Notes: generated by a model not told the origin, from the sequence alone. 64,000 bases of DNA from Rhizobium laguerreae (GCF_002008165.1 NZ_MRDM01000009.1:372001-436000), one strand, 5' to 3'; numbered from the stretch's first letter, positions 18,339 through 28,914 are shown. Program-made: numbers and translations.

Positions 18339-19144
18339 GACGGGCGCAACCGTTCGAAACCAGCGACGGGACCATTCTCAATGTGGATGTGGCGGGCGAG
18401 GGCGCGTCCGTCATCTTCCAGCACGGCCTATGCGGCGACGCGGCGCAGACCGCTGAGGTCTTTCCGCTCGACGCAGGTTTTCGCCGGGTCACGATCGAAG
18501 CGCGGGGCCACGGCCATTCCCAAGCCGGCAATCTGGAGCAGCTATCGATCGCGACCTTCTGCGATGATATTGCCGCCTATTTGGAAAAAAACCTTACGCC
18601 GCCGATCGTGATCGGCGGCATCTCGATGGGCGCGGCGATCGCTTTACGTCTCGCGGTCAAGCGACCGGATCTTGTCAAAGCTCTGATCATCGCAAGGCCG
18701 GCCTGGCTGACGGCATCCGCGCCGGAGAATATGGCACCCAACGCCGAAGTCGGGCGGCGTCTGAAAACTCTGCCACTGGGCGAGGCAAAGACCGCATTCC
18801 TTGCCGGGCCGGTTGGCGTGCGGCTCGCCGCCGAGGCGCCGGACAATCTTGCCTCGCTCACCGGCTTTTTCTCCCGCACGCCTTTGGATGTGACCGCCGA
18901 ACTGCTCACCAGGATTTCCAATGACGGTCCTGGTGTGACCGACGAGGAGGTCGGCAATCTCACCGTGCCGACGCTGGTTATCGGCCATGATCGGGACAGC
19001 ATTCATCCTCTCAGCCATGCGCGTGCTCTTGCCGAGCGAATTGCCGGCGCGCGCTTCGTGCAGATCACGCCGAAGACCGAGAGCCGTACGCAATACGTTG
19101 CCGACTTCCGGCTTGCCATGGGCAATTTTTTGAAGGAGCTCTGA
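18335..19144 (+). CDS. Alpha/beta hydrolase lacking a recognisable catalytic His
   Basis: A 269-residue alpha/beta-hydrolase fold: an early HG oxyanion segment (QHGLCG), ARGHG, and a nucleophile elbow G-I-S-M-G with S97. A GHDRDSIHP stretch supplies the expected acid. Where the family normally has the third-triad histidine (a PGAGH-like loop after the last strand), this protein reads QITPKTESRTQY with no histidine. It may use another residue or be a modified enzyme. ATGA overlaps the upstream isomerase, so it belongs to the same pathway. Confidence 0.72.
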   Translation: MRRAQPFETSDGTILNVDVAGEGASVIFQHGLCGDAAQTAEVFPLDAGFRRVTIEARGHGHSQAGNLEQLSIATFCDDIAAYLEKNLTPPIVIGGISMGAAIALRLAVKRPDLVKALIIARPAWLTASAPENMAPNAEVGRRLKTLPLGEAKTAFLAGPVGVRLAAEAPDNLASLTGFFSRTPLDVTAELLTRISNDGPGVTDEEVGNLTVPTLVIGHDRDSIHPLSHARALAERIAGARFVQITPKTESRTQYVADFRLAMGNFLKEL

Positions 19145-19148
19145 AATA

Positions 19149-19850
19149 ATGACGACCCCCTCCAAGTCCTGGATCGCCGATCTTCCGAAGGATCACCTGA
19201 TTGCCGAATTCTCGGTCTGGTCGGCCGATCTCATGCATCTGGCGGATGATCTGGCGCGCGTCGATCCTCACGTCGACATTCTCCACATCGATGTCGCCGA
19301 TGGCCATTTCGCACCGGCCATGTTGTTTTTCCCTGATCTCGTTGCCGGCGTGCGCAAAGTGTCCTCGCGCCCGATCCACGTTCACCTGATGGTCGCCGAC
19401 AGCATCCTCTTGTCGCAGATCGAGCAGTTCGCCGATGCCGGCAGCGACCTGATCAGTCTTCATGTTGAAAACGAAAGCGTCGCCGCCGAGGCGCTCGATC
19501 TTCTCGATCGCCGCGGCGTCGCAGCCGGCATGGTGCTCAAGGTAGGCACCCCTGTCGAACGCGTCGAGAAATATGCGTCCCGGCTGCGCTTTGTGACGCT
19601 GCTCGGCACGGCGATCGGCGTGAAGGGCCAGGGCCTCGACGAGAAGGCCGGCGCGCGGCTTCAGCAGGCAAAGCAAATCATCGCCGGTTGCGGCGCGGCG
19701 CATCGGATCGTGCTGGCGGCCGACGGCGGTATTCGCGAGCACACCGTGCCTCTTCTGCGCCAGTCAGGTGCGGAAACGGTTGTCCTCGGTTCCCTGGCTT
19801 TCAATGCGCCATCGCTCGACGAGCGGATGGCATGGGTGCGCGCACTCTAA
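19149..19850 (+). CDS. Ribulose-phosphate 3-epimerase family protein
   Basis: A 233-residue TIM-barrel of the RPE family. The metal and catalytic signature is seen as LHIDVADGHFAP and HVHLMV, with AADGGI near the C-terminus for phosphate binding. It acts on ketose phosphates (ribulose-5-phosphate or allulose-6-phosphate type). As a sixth-position member of a sugar operon with a ROK kinase directly after it, a dedicated hexulose- or pentulose-phosphate epimerase is more likely than the housekeeping Rpe. Confidence 0.78.
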   Translation: MTTPSKSWIADLPKDHLIAEFSVWSADLMHLADDLARVDPHVDILHIDVADGHFAPAMLFFPDLVAGVRKVSSRPIHVHLMVADSILLSQIEQFADAGSDLISLHVENESVAAEALDLLDRRGVAAGMVLKVGTPVERVEKYASRLRFVTLLGTAIGVKGQGLDEKAGARLQQAKQIIAGCGAAHRIVLAADGGIREHTVPLLRQSGAETVVLGSLAFNAPSLDERMAWVRAL

Positions 19851-19864
19851 CTCATGGTCTTCAC

Positions 19865-20830
19865 ATGCAGCAGATTGCCATTGGAATCGACCTCGGTGGG
19901 ACGCAGGTGCGCGCTGCCCTCGTCGACGAGCAGGGCAGGATCCTGGCGCGTGCAGCCGAACCGACGGATGCGCTGGCAGGCCCCGACCGGGTGCTCGCCC
20001 AAATCTGCGGCTTGACCGATGGACTGCTTGCAGCATCGAACCCTGCCTCGGTAGTGGGCGTCGGCGTATCCGCTCCGGGCCCGCTCGATACGGTCGCCGG
20101 TGTCGCCTCGAATATCCCGACCCTCTCCGGCTTTGTCGACTTTCCGCTGAAGGCGGAATTGCAGAAGCGGTTTCCGTTTTCGGTCGACCTCGAGAACGAT
20201 GCGATTGCCGCTGCCATCGGCGAGTGGCAGTTCGGAGCCGGCAAGGGCCTCGATAATCTGGTCTATGTCACGGTGAGTACCGGCATTGGCGGTGGCGTTG
20301 TGTCGGACGGTCGCGTCGTGCGCGGCCGCAAGGGCATGGCAGCCCATGTCGGGCACATGTCGGTCGTGCCGAACGGAGAGCTTTGCCCGTGCGGCAACAG
20401 GGGTTGTTTCGAGGCCTACGGATCCGGAACAGCTTTTGCGCGCCGCGCTCAAATGCGGGCGATGGAATCCAGCGGGACGACGATCGGCAGCGATGGCGGC
20501 GCCATCGACAGCCGCAGCGTTTTCGCAGCCGCAAGAGATGGCGATCGGCTCGCAAATCAACTGATTGACGAAGAAGCGGAAATTCTCGGTCGCGGCTTCA
20601 CCAGCCTGATCCATATCTTCAGTCCCGATATCATCGTGATGGGAGGCGGGCTTTCCCACGAGTTCGATCGTCTACAACCCGGCATTCAAGCCTACATCAC
20701 GCAATGGGCAATGCCGGCATTCAAGGATGTCGGGGTGATGCTGGCCGCATTGGATCAGAACTCGGGCCTCGTCGGCGCAGCGGCTCTGGCGTTTCTGAGC
20801 GGCAAGGTTCCTGCGATCGATCAGCTTTAA
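19865..20830 (+). CDS. ROK-family sugar kinase
   Basis: A 321-residue ROK kinase. The ATP-binding motif IGIDLGGT is at residues 4-11, and the zinc site CPCGNRGCFE of the ROK signature is intact, preceded by the GHMSV catalytic region. No helix-turn-helix is present, so it is an enzyme rather than an NagC-type repressor. The start at 19865 is used; an in-frame extension runs into the epimerase gene and lacks a ribosome site. It is last in the operon from 15138 and phosphorylates a hexose, hexosamine or allulose-like sugar. Confidence 0.83.
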   Translation: MQQIAIGIDLGGTQVRAALVDEQGRILARAAEPTDALAGPDRVLAQICGLTDGLLAASNPASVVGVGVSAPGPLDTVAGVASNIPTLSGFVDFPLKAELQKRFPFSVDLENDAIAAAIGEWQFGAGKGLDNLVYVTVSTGIGGGVVSDGRVVRGRKGMAAHVGHMSVVPNGELCPCGNRGCFEAYGSGTAFARRAQMRAMESSGTTIGSDGGAIDSRSVFAAARDGDRLANQLIDEEAEILGRGFTSLIHIFSPDIIVMGGGLSHEFDRLQPGIQAYITQWAMPAFKDVGVMLAALDQNSGLVGAAALAFLSGKVPAIDQL

Positions 20831-20887
20831 AAAAGCAGGCCGATCCTGCGTGCGTCGGCAAACGCACTATCGAGAGGTTGCTCTCCG

Positions 20888-21901
20888 TCAGGGCGGCGGG
20901 GCGGTACTTTCCCTCAGGATCAGTTCGACTGGCCACAATTCGTGGATCTCATCGACGGCACGTCCAGCGATAAGCTGTAGCGTTAGCTCAGCGCAGCGCG
21001 TGCCCGCGGCACGCATGGACGATCGTGTTGTCGAGAGCGACGGCACCATGCTTTCGGCCGTTAGATATGGGAAGACGTCGTCATGGGCGATGACGGAAAC
21101 ATTCTGTCCCACCGTCATCCCAAGCGAACGGACAGCACGGTAAACACCAAGCGCTGTCATCGTGGAACCGGCAACGATGGCAGTCGGCGCGTTCGCCCTC
21201 TCGAGAAAAGAGCGGGCATGTCGAAAGCCGCTCTCGTCGGAGAATTTATCGCAGACCATTAGGTTGGGATCGGCGACGAGCCCACGTTCCTGATGCGCGA
21301 CCCGAAAACCCTGCTCGCGATGGATCGAATACGTCTTGCCCCGCAGACCATTGATCATGGCAATGCGCCGATGCCCGAGATCGAGCAGATGTTCGGTGGA
21401 CCGACGCACGGCATTTTCATTGTCGATATCGAGCCACGCGTGAACGTGCTCGGATTCCGATCGGCCGTGAACCAGGAAAGGCAGGCCTAAGCTGTTCAGC
21501 ACTCCGATCCGCGGATCCCTCGGGCGAGGCGAATGAATGATCACCGCATCCACCCGGCGGCTTTCGACCAGGCGTCGGTAGGCCTGCATCTCGTCCTCAT
21601 CATTGTGTGCGGTAATAGGCGTGATGAGAATATCGGTATCGGCCGTTTCTAGGCGCTGTGCCATACCCGACATGAATTCGGCAAAATGGATTTCTCCCGA
21701 CCGCGCCATCATGACGCCTATCGCTCCGGCTCTCCCGGTCTTTAGCCGCACGGCATTGATATCGGGGCGGTAGCCAAGGCGCATTGCTTCGCTTGCAACC
21801 CGGGCGCGCGTGGCTTCGCTCACCTCGGGATAGCCACTGAGCGCACGGCTGACCGTCGTCGGAGAGAGCCCAAGCTGCTTTGCAAATTCACGAAGTTTCA
21901 T
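20888..21901 (-). CDS. thuR: LacI-family regulator ThuR
   Basis: A 337-residue LacI-family repressor divergent from thuEFGKAB, the position of thuR in Sinorhizobium meliloti. The helix-turn-helix occupies residues 1-25 (KLREFAKQLGLSPTTVSRALSGY) and a sugar-binding-protein-like sensor domain follows. The ATG at 21901 is preferred over a TTG eight codons upstream because it puts the headpiece at the very N-terminus, as in other LacI proteins. Two LacI-type palindromes lie in the divergent promoter region. Name assigned by gene order and family. Confidence 0.85.
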   Translation of the reverse strand: MKLREFAKQLGLSPTTVSRALSGYPEVSEATRARVASEAMRLGYRPDINAVRLKTGRAGAIGVMMARSGEIHFAEFMSGMAQRLETADTDILITPITAHNDEDEMQAYRRLVESRRVDAVIIHSPRPRDPRIGVLNSLGLPFLVHGRSESEHVHAWLDIDNENAVRRSTEHLLDLGHRRIAMINGLRGKTYSIHREQGFRVAHQERGLVADPNLMVCDKFSDESGFRHARSFLERANAPTAIVAGSTMTALGVYRAVRSLGMTVGQNVSVIAHDDVFPYLTAESMVPSLSTTRSSMRAAGTRCAELTLQLIAGRAVDEIHELWPVELILRESTAPPP

Positions 21902-21975
21902 CGGATGTCTTCTCTGTCCCGGCAATCAATGGACGAAGCTTTGGCGATGCGCAACGGGCAAGTGTCAGTCCGGCA

Positions 21976-21999
21976 AAAATTGAAATCGGTTTCAATTTT
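21976..21999. promoter_or_regulatory. Candidate ThuR operator 1
   Basis: Perfect 10-base inverted repeat AAAATTGAAA / TTTCAATTTT around TCGG, 75 bases upstream of thuR. Its core GAAATCGGTTTC matches the usual LacI-family pattern GAAANCGNTTTC. The position suits autoregulation together with control of the divergent thuE promoter. Confidence 0.65.
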
Positions 22000-22138
22000 G
22001 TTACTTTGAATCTCTGCTCGTAGGGGTAAAAAATACCGCTACACACTGTATATCAGTCAATTTCTCTTCATAATGCAACTGCGGATCGCTAATCTTGGTG
22101 GGCTTGACGCCTCTGCGACCTTCTGCAATGGTCTGATC

Positions 22139-22158
22139 GCCAAATCGATTTCAATTTC
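22139..22158. promoter_or_regulatory. Candidate ThuR operator 2
   Basis: The sequence AAATCGATTTCAATTT (22142-22157) shares the AAATCG-x-TTTCAATTT core with operator 1 but is less symmetric. It lies directly upstream of the thuE ribosome site (GGAGG at 22161-22165), where bound ThuR would block transcription. The two sites are about 160 bases apart, so looping is possible. Confidence 0.55.
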
Positions 22159-22170
22159 TGGGAGGAGATC

Positions 22171-23436
22171 ATGAAAAAATTTGCTTTGGGCTTGTCCGCG
22201 CTCGGAATCGCCATCGCGACCGCCGGCCCGATCCGTGCTGCCGAAATTTCCTTTGCCGCCAACACAACGGGAAAAAACGTCGAATTCTTGAACAAGCAGC
22301 TGGCTATTTTCGAGAAAGATACCGGCAATCAGGTCAAGCTCGTGACCATGCCGTCATCGAGCAGCGAGCAATTTTCGCAATATCGCCTATGGCTTGCTGC
22401 TGGAAACAAGGACGTCGATGTCTATCAGACCGATGTCATCTGGGCACCGCAGCTTGCCGACCAGTTCGTCGATCTGAAGGAGGCAGCCAAGGACGTTGTC
22501 GGCCAGTTCTTCCCGTCGATCATCGCGTCTCAGACTGTCAATGGTCGGCTTGTGGCGCTGCCGTTGTTTACCGATGCTCCTGCGCTGTTTTACCGAAAGG
22601 ACCTGCTGGAGAAATATGGAAAACAGCCGCCGAAGACCTGGGACGAGATGGCCGCAACCGCCAAAGAGATTCAGGATAAGGAACGCCAGGCCGGACAGAA
22701 GGACCTCTGGGGCTACGTCTTCCAGGGCAATTCCTACGAAGGGCTTACCTGCAACGGACTGGAATGGGTGAAATCGTCGGGCGGCGGCCAGATCGTCGAG
22801 CCGGACGGGACGATCTCGATCAACAACGAGAAGGCGGCAGCCGCGCTTGAACGGGCCAAGGGCTGGATCGGCACGATCTCACCGCCAGGGGTGCTCGCAT
22901 ATCAGGAAGAAGAATCGCGCGGTGTCTGGCAGACCGGCAACGCCGTCTTCATGCGCAACTGGCCTTATGCCTATTCTCTCGGAAACGGTGCCGACAGCGT
23001 CGTGAAGGGCAAGTTCGACGTGATGACGCTACCGGTTGCAGCCGTCGGCGATAAGCCGTCTTCGGCACTTGGCGGCTGGAACCTGGCGGTTTCGAAATAT
23101 TCCGAAAAGCAGGACGCAGCCATCGCGCTCGTAAAATTCCTGGCGTCGAAGGACGTTCAAAAGGCACGTGCGATCGAACTCTCCAATTTGCCGACCCTGA
23201 CGGATATTTATGACGACAAGGATGTTGCTGCCGCGCAGCCCTTCATGCCGAACTGGAAACCCATTTTCCAGGACGCGGTGCCACGCCCTTCGGCGACGGC
23301 CAAGATAAAGTACAATGAGGTGTCCTCAAAGTTCTGGACTGCGGTGCACAATACCTTGTCAGGCAGCGGCTCAGCTGCCGATAACCTCGAGCTTCTCGAA
23401 GCCGACCTAACGACCCTCAAAGGCGACGCTTGGTGA
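22171..23436 (+). CDS. thuE: Trehalose-type sugar-binding protein ThuE
   Basis: Periplasmic binding protein, 421 residues, with a signal peptide of about 24 residues (MKKFALGL start, cleavage after IRAAE). Family-1 solute-binding protein similar in size and position to ThuE/AglE proteins, which bind trehalose, maltitol and sucrose isomers in rhizobia. Strong GGAGG ribosome site. First gene of thuEFGKAB and controlled by the LacI-type operator just upstream. The ligand set is known from the family, not from this sequence. Confidence 0.87.
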   Translation: MKKFALGLSALGIAIATAGPIRAAEISFAANTTGKNVEFLNKQLAIFEKDTGNQVKLVTMPSSSSEQFSQYRLWLAAGNKDVDVYQTDVIWAPQLADQFVDLKEAAKDVVGQFFPSIIASQTVNGRLVALPLFTDAPALFYRKDLLEKYGKQPPKTWDEMAATAKEIQDKERQAGQKDLWGYVFQGNSYEGLTCNGLEWVKSSGGGQIVEPDGTISINNEKAAAALERAKGWIGTISPPGVLAYQEEESRGVWQTGNAVFMRNWPYAYSLGNGADSVVKGKFDVMTLPVAAVGDKPSSALGGWNLAVSKYSEKQDAAIALVKFLASKDVQKARAIELSNLPTLTDIYDDKDVAAAQPFMPNWKPIFQDAVPRPSATAKIKYNEVSSKFWTAVHNTLSGSGSAADNLELLEADLTTLKGDAW

Positions 23437-23505
23437 GTATTCCGACCGGCGGCTGTCAAGCCGCCGGTCCGGTCTTCGGACGCGCTAACGACGGATAGAC
23501 GTTTC

Positions 23506-24491
23506 ATGAGCGAAATCGTAGTTCCACAAGCAGTCAAGCCCAGGGTTTCCCATTTCAGAGCCACCACGGAGTTGCGATCCGAGCGCGTTCGATCGGCATG
23601 GATGTTTCTGGCGCCGACGCTGTTGATCTTGGCAATCGTCGCTGGCTGGCCGCTGTTCAGAACGATCTATTTCAGTTTTACGAATGCGTCGCTGAACGAC
23701 CTTGGCAATGCGCAGTTCGTCGGCTTTGACAATTATTTGTCTTGGGTGACACTGAAGAGCGGAAGGACCGTCTATCGCGGGCTGCTTGCCGATCCGGTTT
23801 GGTGGAATGCCGTCTGGAACACTGCCAAGTTTACCGTCCTTTCGGTGGTCATCGAGACCGGGCTCGGGCTGATCGTCGCCTTGGTGCTGAACGCACGGTT
23901 CGTCGGGCGTGGGATCGTACGGGCCGCAATCCTCATTCCTTGGGCGATCCCAACAATCGTCTCAGCAAAGATGTGGGCCTGGATGCTCAATGATCAGTTC
24001 GGCATTCTAAACGATATTCTGCTCGGCTTCGGTCTTATCAGCGAGAAGATTGCCTGGACCGCCAATCTGGAAACGGCGATGATCGCAGTGCTGATCGTCG
24101 ATGTCTGGAAGACGACTCCCTTCATGGCGCTTCTGATTCTTGCGGGACTACAGATGGTTCCGGGAGACATCTATGAGGCTGCCAAGATCGATGGCGTCAA
24201 TCCGGTCAAGGTTTTCTGGCGTCTGACGCTGCCGCTGATCCGACCGGCCATCATGGTTGCCGTGATCTTCCGGATACTGGATGCGATGCGCATCTTCGAC
24301 CTGATCTATGTACTGACGCCCAACAATGCGCAGACGAAGACCATGTCGGTCATGGCGCGCGAGAACCTGTTCGACTTCGACAAGTTCGCCTACGGCGCCA
24401 CCGCGTCAACGGTGCTTTTCCTCATCATTGCCTCCGTAACCGTCCTTTATATCTGGCTCGGTCGCGTCAAGCTCGGCGGGGAGGAACGTTG

Positions 24492-24492
<1 letters not shown>
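23506..24492 (+). CDS. thuF: Trehalose ABC permease ThuF
   Basis: MalF-type inner-membrane permease of 328 residues with about six helices and a long N-terminal cytoplasmic stretch. The EAA loop reads EAAKIDGVNPVKVFW. It follows thuE by 69 bases and its stop overlaps the thuG start (TGATG). Together with ThuG it forms the channel of the disaccharide importer. Confidence 0.87.
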
Positions 24493-25322
<830 letters not shown>

Positions 25323-25333
25323 GGGAGTAGGAC

Positions 25334-26359
25334 ATGGCAGAAATCCGACTGGAGAATATCCGCAAGAGCTTCGGCGCTTTCGAGGTGATCAAAGGCGTGA
25401 CGATGGACATCCGCCGGGGCGAGTTCATGGTGTTCGTGGGGCCGTCGGGATGCGGCAAGTCCACGCTGCTGCGGCTTATCTCCGGGCTCGAGGACATCAC
25501 GTCGGGAACCCTCTCCTTCGACAACAGGACGGTGAACCAGCACGCGCCGTCGAAGAGAGGGATCGCCATGGTGTTCCAGTCCTACGCGCTCTACCCGCAT
25601 ATGACGGTCTTCGACAACATGGCTTTCGGCATGAAACTTTCCGGGAGCACCAGAGACGAATGCCGCCAGCGTGTTGAACAGGCCGCCGGCATGCTGCAGC
25701 TCTCACCCTACTTGGACCGCTTGCCGCGACAGCTTTCCGGCGGCCAGCGTCAGCGCGTCGCAATCGGCCGGGCGATCGTACGCGATCCCAAGATCTTTCT
25801 CTTCGACGAGCCGCTGTCCAACCTCGATGCGGCGCTTCGCGTCGCGACGAGGCTGGAAATCGCGAAGCTTCATCGCAGCATGCACAACACGACGATGATC
25901 TATGTGACCCATGACCAGGTCGAGGCCATGACACTCGCCGATCGGATCTGCGTGTTGAGGGACGGCGTCGTCGAGCAGATCGGCACGCCGCTGGAACTTT
26001 ACGAAAGCCCCAATTCGGTCTTCGTTGCCGGCTTCATCGGTTCACCGAAAATGAATTTCCTCTCGGGCGTGCTGGCGCAACCCTATGATAGCCATACGAT
26101 TGGTGTGCGCGCAGAGCATGTTTGCATCACGCCCGAGTCGCCCGTTTGGAGCGGCACGGTCATCCATTCGGAAATCCTCGGCGCCGATAGCTTCGTCTAT
26201 CTGGATATCGGGGCGGATGAGCCGTTCGTCGTGCGGGAAGCCGGTGTCTCCCGCCACGCGCCTGGCCAAACGCTTGGCCTTGTGCCGCTTGCCGGCCACG
26301 TTCACCGTTTCGACCGGTCGGGCCGGGCGCTTGAGCGAGCATCCATGCGGGCTGCCTGA
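25334..26359 (+). CDS. thuK: Trehalose ABC ATPase ThuK
   Basis: MalK-type ATPase, 341 residues. Walker [10 protein letters not shown] lies at about residues 36-44; LSGGQRQR, the Walker [12 protein letters not shown] and the switch histidine in YVTHD follow; the C-terminal TOBE region is short, about 100 residues. It is in the standard fourth position of the thu operon, 62 bases ahead of thuA. Confidence 0.88.
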   Translation: MAEIRLENIRKSFGAFEVIKGVTMDIRRGEFMVFVGPSGCGKSTLLRLISGLEDITSGTLSFDNRTVNQHAPSKRGIAMVFQSYALYPHMTVFDNMAFGMKLSGSTRDECRQRVEQAAGMLQLSPYLDRLPRQLSGGQRQRVAIGRAIVRDPKIFLFDEPLSNLDAALRVATRLEIAKLHRSMHNTTMIYVTHDQVEAMTLADRICVLRDGVVEQIGTPLELYESPNSVFVAGFIGSPKMNFLSGVLAQPYDSHTIGVRAEHVCITPESPVWSGTVIHSEILGADSFVYLDIGADEPFVVREAGVSRHAPGQTLGLVPLAGHVHRFDRSGRALERASMRAA

Positions 26360-26421
26360 TTTTCCCAGGGTCGATGTTCCTCCCAAGGCTCGATCCGTTT
26401 TAACTATAAGGAGAGAACGAC

Positions 26422-27207
26422 GTGACCATTCGCACCGTTGTGTGGGGTGAGAACATCCACGAGAATACCAATGAGATCGTCCGGGGAATCTATCCCGAGG
26501 GCATGCACACGACGATCGCCAATGCGCTGAACACCGATCCAAGTATCTCGGCGACGACGGCGACGCTGCAGGAGCCGGAACACGGCCTCAGCGAAGCCCG
26601 CCTTACTGAGACCGACGTCTTGACCTGGTGGGGCCACAAGGATCACGGCGCAGTTTCCGATGTCGTTGTCGAGCGTGTCGCCAAGCGCGTCTGGGAAGGC
26701 ATGGGCCTGCTGGTGCTGCATTCCGGCCATTTCTCCAAGATCTTCAAGCGGCTGATGGGCACGCCCTGCGCGCTGAAATGGCGCGAGGCGGGGGAGCGCG
26801 AGCGTCTGTGGACGATCAACCAGCGCCATCCGATCGCCGCCGGTATCGGCGAGCATTTCGAACTTGAGAACGAGGAAATGTACGGCGAGCAGTTTTCGGT
26901 GCCGGAACCGCTCGAAACGGTGTTCATCTCCTGGTTCCAGGGCGGCGAAGTGTTCCGCTCGGGCCTGACCTGGCGCCGCGGCGCCGGCAACATCTTCTAT
27001 TTCCGCCCCGGTCACGAGACCTATCCGACCTATCACGACGCCAATGTCCAGAAGGTGCTGATCAACGGCGTCAAGTGGGCCTATAACCCTGAGGGTGCAT
27101 TGAAGAGCATTACCGATGCCCCAAATGTGCCGGTAGAAACAGCACTGGAGCCGATCGTCGAACGCGGCCCGAGACTGCACCAGGCCGGCGAAGCCGGTTA
27201 CCGCTGA
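26422..27207 (+). CDS. thuA: Trehalose utilisation protein ThuA
   Basis: A 261-residue protein of the ThuA family, a glutamine-amidotransferase-like fold ([23 protein letters not shown]). GTG start with AAGGAGAG 8 bases upstream. In rhizobia and Agrobacterium, ThuA and ThuB are both required to convert imported trehalose, maltitol and sucrose isomers to or through 3-keto derivatives. Cytoplasmic; no signal peptide. Next gene is thuB. Confidence 0.9.
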   Translation: MTIRTVVWGENIHENTNEIVRGIYPEGMHTTIANALNTDPSISATTATLQEPEHGLSEARLTETDVLTWWGHKDHGAVSDVVVERVAKRVWEGMGLLVLHSGHFSKIFKRLMGTPCALKWREAGERERLWTINQRHPIAAGIGEHFELENEEMYGEQFSVPEPLETVFISWFQGGEVFRSGLTWRRGAGNIFYFRPGHETYPTYHDANVQKVLINGVKWAYNPEGALKSITDAPNVPVETALEPIVERGPRLHQAGEAGYR

Positions 27208-27335
27208 GAAATTGAAACGCCTTCCTTGGGCGTGGAGACCATGACAGACGGGCGCTATCGGCAAGGGTGTCTGGTGCTTGTGAAAGACGATCGATTTTGC
27301 TGCTAACAGTTCGATAAACGACCATGAGGACAAAA

Positions 27336-28373
27336 ATGCGCTTGATCATTCTCGGAACCGGAGGATGGGCAAACACCCATGCCATGAATTTTTCCGAAAT
27401 CGCCGACGTAAAAATCGTTGCTGCTGTCGATACGGACGAGGTCCGGCTTCGGGCCTTCGCGCTCAGGCATGGTATCCCACTTACTTTCACGTCGCTTGAT
27501 GACGCGCTTGCCTGGGGAGAGTTTGACGCCGTGACCAATGTCACGCCGGATCGCGCGCATTATTCCACGACAATGAAGATACTCGGCGCCGGAAAGCATG
27601 TCCTCTGCGAGAAGCCGCTTGCGGTTAACTACCGCGAAGCCAAAGAGATGGCCGACGCCGCCGCTGCGTCCGGCAAGGTCACGATGGTAAACCTTACCTA
27701 TCGTAATGTAGCGCCGCTGCAAGCAGCGCGTAAGATGGTGCTGGACGGACGCATCGGCGCGATCCGCCACTTCGAGGCGTCTTATCTCCAGAGCTGGCTG
27801 GTCTCAAAGGCGTGGGGCGACTGGACCAAGGAATCGCAATGGCTTTGGCGACTGTCGACAAAGCACGGCTCCAATGGCGTGCTGGGCGATGTCGGTATCC
27901 ATATTCTCGACTTCGCGGTTTTTGCCGCCGGAAGTGACGTCAAGGCGGCCGCATCGCATCTCAAGGTGTTCGACAAGAGCCCCGGAAATCGGATCGGCGA
28001 GTATGATCTCGATGCAAATGACAGTTTCCTGATGATGGCTGAACTCGAAAACGGTGCCGCTGGCGTCATTCACGCAACGCGCTGGGCGACTGGCCATCTG
28101 AACGAATTGCGCCTGCGCCTGCATGGAGACAAGGGCGCGCTGGAGGTGGTGCATACGCCTGAAGGTTCGACGCTCAGGGCATGTGAAGGTCCCGACGCGG
28201 ACAAGGCAATCTGGCGCACGATCGAGGTCGAACCGGTCATCACCAATTTCCAGCGATTTGCAAACGCCGTACAAAAGGGGCAGCCAGATGAGCCGGGTTT
28301 CGGCCACGCCGCCAAGCTGCAATTCGTTCTTGACCACGCAGTGAAGACGGCCGGCGCTCTGACTGAACTTTAA
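27336..28373 (+). CDS. thuB: Trehalose/maltitol dehydrogenase ThuB (Gfo/Idh/MocA)
   Basis: A 345-residue NAD(P)-dependent dehydrogenase. The N-terminal Rossmann fold begins LIILGTGGWANTHA and the EKPL motif lies at about residues 93-96. An ATG four codons upstream (27324) is in frame, but GAGGA lies 5 bases before 27336, so that start is preferred. With ThuA it oxidises C3 of the imported disaccharide. A 116-base gap separates it from thuA. The downstream hairpin at 28430 probably ends the operon. Confidence 0.87.
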   Translation: MRLIILGTGGWANTHAMNFSEIADVKIVAAVDTDEVRLRAFALRHGIPLTFTSLDDALAWGEFDAVTNVTPDRAHYSTTMKILGAGKHVLCEKPLAVNYREAKEMADAAAASGKVTMVNLTYRNVAPLQAARKMVLDGRIGAIRHFEASYLQSWLVSKAWGDWTKESQWLWRLSTKHGSNGVLGDVGIHILDFAVFAAGSDVKAAASHLKVFDKSPGNRIGEYDLDANDSFLMMAELENGAAGVIHATRWATGHLNELRLRLHGDKGALEVVHTPEGSTLRACEGPDADKAIWRTIEVEPVITNFQRFANAVQKGQPDEPGFGHAAKLQFVLDHAVKTAGALTEL

Positions 28374-28429
28374 GCGAAAGCGCTCCAGTTCAGATCCACC
28401 TCTGCAGGTTGCTCGTCTTTTAAGGCGAG

Positions 28430-28464
28430 GGCACCGGTTACGCGGCCTCCTTGGGACCGGTGCC
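28430..28464. terminator. Hairpin downstream of thuB
   Basis: Inverted repeat GGCACCGGT/ACCGGTGCC with a 17-base loop, between thuB and the convergent DUF4112 gene. There is no T-run, so factor-assisted termination or mRNA 3'-end protection is more likely than intrinsic termination. Confidence 0.4.
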
Positions 28465-28518
28465 GACGGCCTCGTACAAATTCCTCGACAGGGAAGTTGC
28501 AAAGGGACGCCGGCTTGG

Positions 28519-28914
28519 TCAGATGCGCCGATTCAGCTCATCTTCGCTGATCCCAAAGTGGTCGAGAATGATGCCGACGTTTCGGCGATGAGATTTGAAA
28601 TAGACGTCGAAGATATCGCCAAGTAGCGGAACGGTTCCGCCGGCGGCGTCGATCCCGAGATTGACGGCCATGCGTGCGAGCTTGTGGGTGGGAATGCCGA
28701 GGCGTCTTGCCTCATCGATGATGAAAAGACCGATGAGGGATGCGGCAATGTCGCCGACGGCCGGGATAAGGCCGAGAATCGAGTCTGCACCGATCCGCAC
28801 GCCGATGACAGGCAATCTGACAGCGGTATCCATCAGGCGCGCTATGCCGACGGCGCGCCGAATTCTTCCAAGTTCGATGGACGTCAGGTGTTTCGTGCTG
28901 GCGGAGGCTGGCAT
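28519..28914 (-). CDS. DUF4112 membrane protein
   Basis: A 131-residue protein matching the DUF4112 family: an N-terminal RIRRAVGIARLMDTAVRLP stretch, a glycine-rich membrane segment (ADSILGLIPAVGD, then a hydrophobic run around ASLIGLFIID) and GDIFDVYFKSHRRNV near the C-terminus. Probably a small inner-membrane protein; function unknown. It stands alone, convergent with thuB and 171 bases downstream of the minus-strand ectoine operon; the gap holds nothing recognisable. Confidence 0.75.
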   Translation of the reverse strand: MPASASTKHLTSIELGRIRRAVGIARLMDTAVRLPVIGVRIGADSILGLIPAVGDIAASLIGLFIIDEARRLGIPTHKLARMAVNLGIDAAGGTVPLLGDIFDVYFKSHRRNVGIILDHFGISEDELNRRI

